DNA of 12,445 bases from DATKZB01 sp035528235. Lineage in GTDB: Bacteria; Planctomycetota; Phycisphaerae; FEN-1346. Below are positions 7,122 through 12,445 of the stretch, in pieces. The DNA lies in contig DATKZB010000368.1 in the NCBI GenBank assembly GCA_035528235.1, positions 1 through 12,445 of the forward strand, given 5' to 3'. Under the pieces are notes generated by a model. The model saw nothing but the letters and a program-made list of their open reading frames with translations, did not search any database and had not been told where the DNA came from. Each line of letters starts with the position of its first letter. The stretch's first letter is position 1. Position numbers and translations under genes: made by a program.

Positions 7122-7847
7122 TCAGTCCTGATCCTCTTCGGCCTTCTTCTCGAACGGCCGGACCTCGTCTTCGCCGGCAATACGCGCCCGGCCGTCTTTA
7201 TCGAGGACCGCCGTCAGCGGCGCCCAGGCGTAACCGGCACGGAGGTAAGCCGTCAGACGGGCCTCGACCCGCTTGCCGGTTCCGGGCGGGGGAGGCGCCT
7301 GTTTGACGAGGTCGTAGGTGGGCTTCTCGGCGTTTTCGGCGGCGGGGTCCGCGGGCGGCTCGGCCGGCTCGGGACCGAAACGATAGGCGTAGTACAGCCG
7401 CGAGGCCTCAAGGTACTTCGGAACGAGGTCGACCGCCGACTCGGGTCGGTCCCCGTTGTGGTCGGCCGCGTAGGCGTCGATCGCCTTGGCGATGGCGGCC
7501 AGATCCTCGACGGCCCGCCCGCTGAGGCGCCGGTGGCTGGCCGTCTCTCGGTGTATTTCGGCGAAAACGACCAGGAGAACGGCGGCCATGATGGTGCCCA
7601 CCAGGACGATGAGCCGTCGGCGGGCCTGCTCGCGTTGCTCGTCGCGTCGACCGGTCTTGGGCCTCGGCCACATGAGCCACAGGCATCCCCCCGCGGCCGC
7701 TGCGGCGACTACCCCCTCCCAGCCGTAGTGCAGAATCCGATTCACGGTCCACGTCTGCCGGACGGGCAACACGAGATGAGCCGCGACGAGGATCGCGACC
7801 GCCGCCAGCGCGATGCCGACGAAAACGAACAGCCCCTTCCTGGTCAT
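7122..7847 (-). CDS. Hypothetical protein with three TM helices and a pseudopilin-like outer segment
   Basis: I do not recognise a named family for this 241-aa product. Predicted TM helices lie at about 7-27, 44-60 and 79-97. The Arg-rich loop between the second and third (RPKTGRRDEQREQARRR, 62-78) should be cytoplasmic, so residues 98-241 would face outward. The segment LAAIAKAIDAYAADHNGDRP (116-135) followed by a DLVPKYL motif resembles the region after the N-terminal helix of GspG-like pseudopilins, where a helix leads into a sentence-like LxxI..Ai..Y...H.G.yP..l.dLvP.YL pattern. No prepilin peptidase site is evident. The C-terminal tail is charged and ends EEDQD. GGGAGG lies 4 nt before the ATG. 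The gene is 127 nt downstream of the alkaline phosphatase gene on the same strand and has its own candidate promoter. Confidence 0.75.
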   Translation of the reverse strand: MTRKGLFVFVGIALAAVAILVAAHLVLPVRQTWTVNRILHYGWEGVVAAAAAGGCLWLMWPRPKTGRRDEQREQARRRLIVLVGTIMAAVLLVVFAEIHRETASHRRLSGRAVEDLAAIAKAIDAYAADHNGDRPESAVDLVPKYLEASRLYYAYRFGPEPAEPPADPAAENAEKPTYDLVKQAPPPPGTGKRVEARLTAYLRAGYAWAPLTAVLDKDGRARIAGEDEVRPFEKKAEEDQD

Positions 7848-7906
7848 CGGGCCTCCCTATCGGCGGTCTCGGCGCCGGCGGCGTGGGCCGGGCGAGCCGC
7901 GGGGCC

Positions 7907-7935
7907 ATTATAGCAGGCGCGCGGCCGGATGAAAG
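7907..7935 (-). promoter_or_regulatory. Candidate promoter for the three-TM protein gene
   Basis: On the minus strand a perfect TATAAT (7912 to 7907) has a weak CTTTCA (7935 to 7930; three of six) 17 nt upstream. The start would fall near 7900, about 50 nt before the ATG at 7847. The site lies in the gap after the alkaline phosphatase gene. Confidence 0.5.
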
Positions 7936-7974
7936 GTTCGAGCGGCAGGACGGGAGGCCGGTACGGACAGGCCC

Positions 7975-9219
7975 TCAGTCCGGCCCCGCGGCGGATTCGT
8001 CGTCCATGTCGTCGGGCACGGCGACCGGCACGGCAACGGGCGTGGCGGTGCCCATGATGACGGCCCAGAGGTCGGTCTCGTCGAGGGTGGTTTCCAGACT
8101 CTCGGCGCCCGGGCCCCAGGCGTACGTGGGGACGGTGATGCCCGAGTGGTTGCGGGTGCCCCAGAGGACCTCCGGCATCTTGCCCTTGCCACGGCCCTTG
8201 ACGACCCACATGCCGCCGGTCTCGTGGTCGGCGGCGACGACGACGAGGGTGTCTTCGCGCCGGTCGGCCCACTTCATGACCACCTCGAACGCCTTGGCGA
8301 ACTCGACCGTCTCGTGGACAGCCCGCTCGATGAAGTTGTCGTGGCAGGCCCAGTCGATCGTCGAGCCCTCGACCATCAGGAAGAATCCCTTGGGCCCGTC
8401 GGCCAGCAGGTCGAGGGCGACCTGGGTCATCTCCGAGAGGTGCGGCACGGTCTTGTAATCGACGCCCGGCTTCTTGGTGTACCGGAGTCTGTGCTTGACG
8501 GTGACGGGGCCGTCGTATTCCCACGGCAGAAGATCGTTGCCGAACTGACCCGACACGTAGGGGGGCTTGGCCGCCGCAGCGGTCGAGGCCGACTTCGCAT
8601 CGGCCGCGTACGCACTCATCTCGTCGCGGGTGGTCACGACCGTATAGCCTGCCTGTCGGGCCTTCAGGGGCGTCACGCCGCTGCCGTCCTTGCGGGTGGC
8701 GCCGAAGAGGATGTTGGGCCGCGAGACCGTGAAATAGTCGGAGGCGATCTTCTTGTAGTCGGTGCGTTTACGGGCATGAGCGGCAAAACCGGCCGGCGTG
8801 GCGTGCGTCATCGAGAGGGTCACCACCAGGCCGGTCCACTTGCCGCGTTTGGCCAGGTGTTCGAGGATGGTCTCGACGTCTGCGCCGGCGGCGTCGCGTC
8901 CGACGACTTCGTTGTTAGTCTTGTGCCCGGTGGCCAGGGCGGTGGCGGCGGCGGCGGAGTCGGTAGCGTAGTTGTACTTGGCCAGGTGCGAATTCAGCGA
9001 GTGCGTGGTCAGGAGGCCGCGGTAGTACTTCTCGAAGGCCAGGCCGCCCTTCTTACCGGTCGCGTACAGGCTGGCCGCCTTGACCTGCTGGAGGCCCATG
9101 CCGTCGCCGATCATCACGATGACGTTTCGCGGCGGTTCGGCCCCCGTTGCCACGAGCGGCACCAGCAGCAGGGCCAGAAGAACCGTCCACGCGATGGTCC
9201 GGTGCCGCGTCATTCGCAT
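7975..9219 (-). CDS. phoA: Alkaline phosphatase, PhoA type, exported
   Basis: The 414-aa enzyme hydrolyses phosphate monoesters outside the cytoplasmic membrane. A signal peptide spans about 1-27. All core active-site motifs are present: IGDG (metal ligand D39), YATDSAAAATALATGHKT with nucleophile S88, THATPAG (H139, T141), EGSTIDWACH (E284, D289, H293), DHETGG (D331, H332) and NHSG (H358). Spacing of E284, D289, H293, D331 and H332 equals that of E322, D327, H331, D369 and H370 in the E. coli enzyme. E. coli D153 and K328 are replaced by H139 and W290. The last 25 residues are an unusual VAVPVAVP plus acidic tail (DDMDDES). AAAGGAA about 6 nt upstream supports the ATG at 9219; a second in-frame ATG lies at 9213. 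It is divergent from the CstA gene. The symbol reflects family, not proven orthology. Confidence 0.93.
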   Translation of the reverse strand: MRMTRHRTIAWTVLLALLLVPLVATGAEPPRNVIVMIGDGMGLQQVKAASLYATGKKGGLAFEKYYRGLLTTHSLNSHLAKYNYATDSAAAATALATGHKTNNEVVGRDAAGADVETILEHLAKRGKWTGLVVTLSMTHATPAGFAAHARKRTDYKKIASDYFTVSRPNILFGATRKDGSGVTPLKARQAGYTVVTTRDEMSAYAADAKSASTAAAAKPPYVSGQFGNDLLPWEYDGPVTVKHRLRYTKKPGVDYKTVPHLSEMTQVALDLLADGPKGFFLMVEGSTIDWACHDNFIERAVHETVEFAKAFEVVMKWADRREDTLVVVAADHETGGMWVVKGRGKGKMPEVLWGTRNHSGITVPTYAWGPGAESLETTLDETDLWAVIMGTATPVAVPVAVPDDMDDESAAGPD

Positions 9220-9261
9220 CCGTCGTTCCTTTCCGCTCGTGGCCGTGGGGGCGAGTACCTC

Positions 9262-9290
9262 ATTCTACGCACGGGGGCGCCGTTTGACGA
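9262..9290 (-). promoter_or_regulatory. Candidate promoter for the alkaline phosphatase gene
   Basis: On the minus strand TCGTCA (9290 to 9285; four of six) and TAGAAT (9267 to 9262; five of six) are 17 nt apart, giving a leader of about 35 nt. I see no recognisable Pho box, so phosphate control is not shown by the sequence. Confidence 0.4.
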
Positions 9291-9300
9291 GGCGATTGTC

Positions 9301-9329
9301 TTGCGAGGCTGGGCGTTTCGTGCGATAGT
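9301..9329 (+). promoter_or_regulatory. Candidate promoter for the cstA gene
   Basis: TTGCGA (9301-9306) and GATAGT (9324-9329) are 17 nt apart and lie about 50 nt before the ATG at 9381. The -10 resembles the TATAGT found at 244-249 and 6844-6849. It diverges from the minus-strand alkaline phosphatase promoter only about 10 nt away. Confidence 0.45.
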
Positions 9330-9380
9330 TGCCCTGCGGTCGGATTCGGTCTCGGCGCGTTCGCAGCGGGAGGCACTCCG

Positions 9381-11138
9381 ATGAATATCGCCTGGGTGGT
9401 CATTGTTTCGGTCCCCGTGTTGGTGCTGGCGTATCGGTTCTACGGCCGACAAGTGGCCCGGTGGCTGGGCGAGGACCAGTCGTGCCCGACGCCGGCCGTG
9501 CTGTTCCGGGACGACAAGGACTTCGTGCCGACGCGGCCGAGCGTCCTGTTCGGGCACCATTTCGCGACGATCGCGGGGGCCGGCCCCATCCTGGGTCCGA
9601 CGATGGCGGCCTGTTACGGCTACGGGCCGGTGTGGCTCTGGATTCTGGTGGGCGGCGTGCTGTTCGGCGCCGTGCACGACTACGCCGCCCTTTCGATCAG
9701 CCTGCGCGAGAACGGCCGGAGCCTCGCCGACGTGGCCCGCCAGGTGCTCGGCAAGCCGGGGTTCATCCTGTTCGTCCTCTTCACCATCCTGATGCTCGTG
9801 CTGGTGACGGCGGCGTTTCTGAACGCGGCGGCCGCCAGCCTGACCAGCGAGTACCCGCTCGACAAACTCGGCGTCGCGGCCGAGGAGACGTACCTGAAGA
9901 CGCGGATGGTGGACGGCGTGGCGCTGGGGCGGATCGGGGGCATCGCCTCCACGAGCGTCATCATCATCACGGTCTGCGCGCCGCTGGTCGGGTACCTCAT
10001 CTACAAGCGGAACCTGGCGACGTGGCGGGCGTACGTGTTGACGGGCCTCATCGCGGTGGGCAGCATCGTGGTCGGGTTCCAACTGCCGCTTGGCATCGAC
10101 CCCATCCTCTGGATGGTCATCCTGTCGGTGTACGTGTGGGCGGCCTCGTCGATTCCGGTGTGGATCCTCCTTCAGCCGCGCGACTTCACGAACGTCCAGA
10201 TTCTCTACGCCGGCATCGCGATGCTGGCGGTGGGGGTGGTGGCGGCGGGCCTCGGCGGCGCGACGTTCGACGAGCCCGCCTTCGCCGTGGACCACCTGGA
10301 GCGCGGCGCGGCGACCGCGGGCGGCGTCTGGCCCATGCTGTTCGTGCTGGTGGCCTGCGGGGCCATCTCGGGATTCCACAGCCTGGTGGCCGGCGGGACG
10401 ACGAGCAAGCAGTGCCTGCTCATCAAGCACGCGCGGCCGATTGCGTTCGGCGGGATGCTGCTGGAATCGCTCTTTGCGGCCCTGGTGTTGGCCGCCATCG
10501 TGTGGGGCCTGAGTTTCGTCGACTACCAGGAACTCGTCTGGCCGGGTCCCGGCGGCAAGGCCAACCCGGTGCTGGCGTTCGCCGTGAGCGCCGGTCGGCT
10601 GTTCCGGGCCGCGTTCGGGCTGCCCATCGGTGTCGGCAGCATTTTCGGCATCCTGATGGTCGAGGGGTTCGTCGTGACGTCGCTCGATTCGGCCGTGCGC
10701 CTGAACCGATACCTCTTCGAGGAACTCTGGACGACGCTGCTGGGGGATCGGACGCCCCGCTGGCTCAAGCACGCCCTCTTCAACTCAGGGCTGGCGGTGG
10801 TCCTGATGTTCGTGATGTGCTACTTCAACGCCTTCCAGAAGATCTGGCCGGCCTTCGGTGCCGCCAACCAGTTGCTGGCCGCCATGGCGCTGCTCGTGGT
10901 CAGCCTGTGGCTGCTCCGCCGCAAGCGGTCGGTGTGGTTTACGGCGGTGCCGGCCCTCTTCATGACCGTGACGACGGTTGGGGCCCTGATGTGGCTGCTG
11001 GTGGCCAACTACTGGCCCGGCGGAAACGTGGCCCTCATCGTTGCCGACCTGGCGATGACGGGCCTGGCGCTGGCCATGGTGGGGCTGGCCCTGGGCACGC
11101 TCATCCGGCACCGCGGGGTCCTCCCGACCACAACCTGA
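9381..11138 (+). CDS. cstA: CstA-family carbon starvation transporter
   Basis: The 585-aa polytopic inner-membrane protein carries the hallmark CstA segments: VLFGHHFATIAGAGPILGP (55-73), GAVHDYAALSISLRENG (96-112), GAISGFHSLVAGGTTSKQ (327-344), TSLDSAVRLNRY (433-444) and WPAFGAANQLLAAMAL (489-504). The family includes E. coli CstA, linked to peptide use in starvation, and BtsT, a pyruvate/proton symporter. The sequence alone does not tell which substrate applies here. At 585 aa it is shorter than the roughly 700-aa E. coli proteins; the shorter form is common outside enterobacteria. GGGAGG (9368-9373) lies 7 nt before the ATG. It stands alone, divergent from an alkaline phosphatase, and that arrangement suggests a nutrient-scavenging locus (inference). 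Confidence 0.93.
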   Translation: MNIAWVVIVSVPVLVLAYRFYGRQVARWLGEDQSCPTPAVLFRDDKDFVPTRPSVLFGHHFATIAGAGPILGPTMAACYGYGPVWLWILVGGVLFGAVHDYAALSISLRENGRSLADVARQVLGKPGFILFVLFTILMLVLVTAAFLNAAAASLTSEYPLDKLGVAAEETYLKTRMVDGVALGRIGGIASTSVIIITVCAPLVGYLIYKRNLATWRAYVLTGLIAVGSIVVGFQLPLGIDPILWMVILSVYVWAASSIPVWILLQPRDFTNVQILYAGIAMLAVGVVAAGLGGATFDEPAFAVDHLERGAATAGGVWPMLFVLVACGAISGFHSLVAGGTTSKQCLLIKHARPIAFGGMLLESLFAALVLAAIVWGLSFVDYQELVWPGPGGKANPVLAFAVSAGRLFRAAFGLPIGVGSIFGILMVEGFVVTSLDSAVRLNRYLFEELWTTLLGDRTPRWLKHALFNSGLAVVLMFVMCYFNAFQKIWPAFGAANQLLAAMALLVVSLWLLRRKRSVWFTAVPALFMTVTTVGALMWLLVANYWPGGNVALIVADLAMTGLALAMVGLALGTLIRHRGVLPTTT

Positions 11139-11187
11139 GCGCGCCGCCGGCTCGAAAGAGTTGGCGCGAGGCGCGAGGCGCAAAGCA

Positions 11188-11217
11188 CGCGCGGCAGGCC
11201 GGGTGGCCCGCCGCGCG
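11188..11217. terminator. GC-rich hairpin between convergent genes, possible bidirectional terminator
   Basis: CGCGCGGC (11188-11195) pairs with GCCGCGCG (11210-11217). An A-C mismatch and an inner GGCC/GGCC stem on a 4-nt GGGT loop complete it. It lies between the ends of cstA (+) and the isomerase gene (-). There is no T run on either side, so termination is plausible but not typical. Confidence 0.4.
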
Positions 11218-11227
11218 GTTGTCAGTT

Positions 11228-11263
11228 ACTCAGGTACTTAGGCACTCAGGTACTCAGGCACTC
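11228..11263. repeat. 8-bp tandem repeat, four units plus a half
   Basis: Four consecutive 8-nt units, ACTCAGGT, ACTTAGGC, ACTCAGGT and ACTCAGGC, are followed by a partial ACTC. The array lies 10 nt before the stop codon end of the minus-strand isomerase gene, in the convergent intergenic gap, and its AT content is higher than its surroundings. Confidence 0.85.
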
Positions 11264-11272
11264 TGTGCCGTT

Positions 11273-12235
11273 TCAGGCCCACCACATGCCGCCGGTCTTC
11301 TCGGTCAGCAGGATGCCCTTGAGGAACTGGACGGCCTTCTGGAACCCCTCGTTGACGCTCATCAGGCTGTCCTCGTGCTCGATCGAGAGGACGCCGTCGT
11401 AGCCGACGGTCCGGAGCATCGAGACGAAGTCGCGCCAGAACTGTTCGCCGTGACCGTAGCCGACGGTCCGGAAGACCCACGACCGGTGCAGTTCGTCGCC
11501 GTAATGCATGGTATCGAGCACGCCCTTGAAGGCCGTGTTCTGGGGGTCGATGCGGCAGTCCTTGGCGTGGACGTGGAAGATGGCCTTGCCCAGGCTCTTG
11601 ACGGCCACGATCGGGTCCATGCCCTGCCAGAACAGGTGCGACGGGTCGAGGTTGGCGCCCAGGGTCGCGCCGCATTCCTTCCGCAGCCGCAACATGGATT
11701 CCACGTTGTAAACGCAGAAGCCCGGGTGCATCTCGAACCCGATCTGAACGCCGTGGTCCTTGGCGAACTTGGCTTCCTTCTTCCAGTACGGGATGAGTTT
11801 GGCTTCCCACTGCCACGTGACGGCATCCAGGAAGTCGGGCGGCCAGGGGCAGGTAATCCAGTTGGGGACCTTGTCTTTCGGTCCGCCGCCCGGGCACCCC
11901 GAGAAGTTGACGACGGTCTTGACGCCGAGCATCTCGGCCAGGCGGACCGTCTTGCGGTGCGATTCCTGGTCGCGTTTGGCGTGCGCGGCGTTCGGGTGAA
12001 CCGGGTTGCCGTGACACGACAGAGCGCTGATCTCCAGGCCGCGGTCCGCGATCTTCTGTTTGAAGTCGTTGGCCTTCGTCTTCGACGCCAGCAGGTCACC
12101 GACCGGAACGTGCGCTTCGCCCGGATAGGCGCCGCAACCGAGCTCGACCGCCTGGAGCCCGCTCTGGCAGATGTAATCCAACGCATCGTCCAGCGACTGC
12201 TGGCTGAAGAGTACCGTAAACACGCCGAGTTTCAT
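11273..12235 (-). CDS. Sugar phosphate isomerase/epimerase, TIM barrel (AP endonuclease 2 fold)
   Basis: The 320-aa product (numbering here from the GTG one codon upstream) has the cytosolic xylose-isomerase-like TIM barrel. It opens MKLGVFTVLF with QAVELG (29-34) on the first turns. Expected metal ligands are E169 (GFEMHPGF), D198 with H201 (NLDPSHLFWQG), H224 (FHVHAKDC) and E287 (SIEHED). The conserved SCHGNP (74-79) follows the second strand. Such enzymes isomerise or epimerise sugars or cyclitols such as inosose, and some act on oxidised glycosides; the substrate is not evident. No signal peptide is present. AAGGAG (12248 to 12243) lies 7 nt from the ATG at 12235 but only 4 nt from the GTG at 12238, so I choose the ATG. 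The gene stands alone here, convergent with cstA. Confidence 0.9.
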   Translation of the reverse strand: MKLGVFTVLFSQQSLDDALDYICQSGLQAVELGCGAYPGEAHVPVGDLLASKTKANDFKQKIADRGLEISALSCHGNPVHPNAAHAKRDQESHRKTVRLAEMLGVKTVVNFSGCPGGGPKDKVPNWITCPWPPDFLDAVTWQWEAKLIPYWKKEAKFAKDHGVQIGFEMHPGFCVYNVESMLRLRKECGATLGANLDPSHLFWQGMDPIVAVKSLGKAIFHVHAKDCRIDPQNTAFKGVLDTMHYGDELHRSWVFRTVGYGHGEQFWRDFVSMLRTVGYDGVLSIEHEDSLMSVNEGFQKAVQFLKGILLTEKTGGMWWA

Positions 12236-12296
12236 CACGCATCTCCTTCCTGGTTCACGTTCCGTTCGATCCAGCGACCTGCTCGCGGCCGACGCC

Positions 12297-12352
12297 GTCC
12301 CGACCCCACGGGACGGGACCCGTCATGCTACCCCGCCATCGGCGGGCTGCAA
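12297..12352 (-). promoter_or_regulatory. Candidate promoter with inverted repeat in the spacer, and a leader hairpin
   Basis: On the minus strand TTGCAG (12352 to 12347) and TAGCAT (12330 to 12325) are 16 nt apart. The spacer holds a perfect inverted repeat, CCCGCC/GGCGGG (12332-12337, 12341-12346). Just downstream, GTCCCG/CGGGAC (12297-12302, 12314-12319) could form a hairpin at the start of the leader. The repeat could be an operator for the isomerase gene. In DNA this GC-rich, chance matches are frequent. Confidence 0.35.
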
Positions 12353-12445
12353 GAGAAATCGACGCCCCGCCGCGCGGCCGCCCCGAGGCCCCGCGGCGCC
12401 TACTACTACAACGCCACTTGGCCACAGAGCAGCCGCTTGGGAATT
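12353..12445. other. Right-edge stretch without a recognisable gene
   Basis: I see no open frame with recognisable protein character on either strand, no tRNA and no terminator. The segment is GC-rich up to about 12400 and more mixed after that. It probably belongs to the upstream region of a gene beyond the window. Confidence 0.4.

Noticed and set aside
11238..12017. 259-codon minus-strand frame overlapping the isomerase gene
   Set aside because: Arg/Pro-rich out-of-frame product; the isomerase frame has all expected metal ligands.

Overview
The window is very GC-rich DNA with bacterial gene structure. Its gene content points to a Planctomycetota-like bacterium, perhaps of the Phycisphaerae. 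The reasons are a secreted protein that carries both a dockerin-type calcium-binding repeat pair and a C-terminal PEP-CTERM sorting signal, a remnant of a BamB/PQQ-like beta-propeller tail of the kind common in planctomycetes, and a sugar phosphate isomerase/epimerase of the expanded planctomycete type. The taxonomic placement is inference. I see no rRNA, tRNA, IS element, prophage or CRISPR array.

Layout: (1) 1-304 has no full gene. It holds an intrinsic terminator, a 23-codon beta-propeller C-terminal remnant and a sigma70-like promoter. (2) 305-2548(+) is a secreted ADP-ribosylglycohydrolase-like protein with a discoidin-like domain, a dockerin and a PEP-CTERM tail. (3) 2645-5449(+) and 5436-6749(+) are an overlapping pair, a large polytopic DUF2339 membrane protein and a DUF3999-like exported, membrane-anchored protein. 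(4) 6822-7087(+) is the least ordinary stretch. A consensus promoter (TTGACA-N16-TATAGT) is followed by about 230 nt with no convincing ORF, several stable hairpins and a strong intrinsic terminator, so it looks like a stand-alone structured RNA. (5) 7122-7847(-) is an unrecognised three-TM protein. (6) 7975-9219(-) is a PhoA-type alkaline phosphatase, divergent from (7) 9381-11138(+), a CstA-family carbon-starvation transporter. (8) 11273-12235(-) is a TIM-barrel sugar phosphate isomerase/epimerase, convergent with cstA across a short region holding a hairpin and an 8-bp tandem repeat.

The genes do not form one obvious pathway. The divergent alkaline phosphatase and CstA genes fit nutrient scavenging (phosphate release and peptide or pyruvate uptake). 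The DUF2339/DUF3999 pair is an envelope module of unknown function that recurs in many bacteria. The dockerin/PEP-CTERM glycohydrolase is a surface or exported protein whose exosortase partner is not in this window. The best candidates for something undescribed are the structured RNA at 6856-7087 and the exported ADP-ribosylglycohydrolase fusion. Family calls come from motif recognition without database searches.
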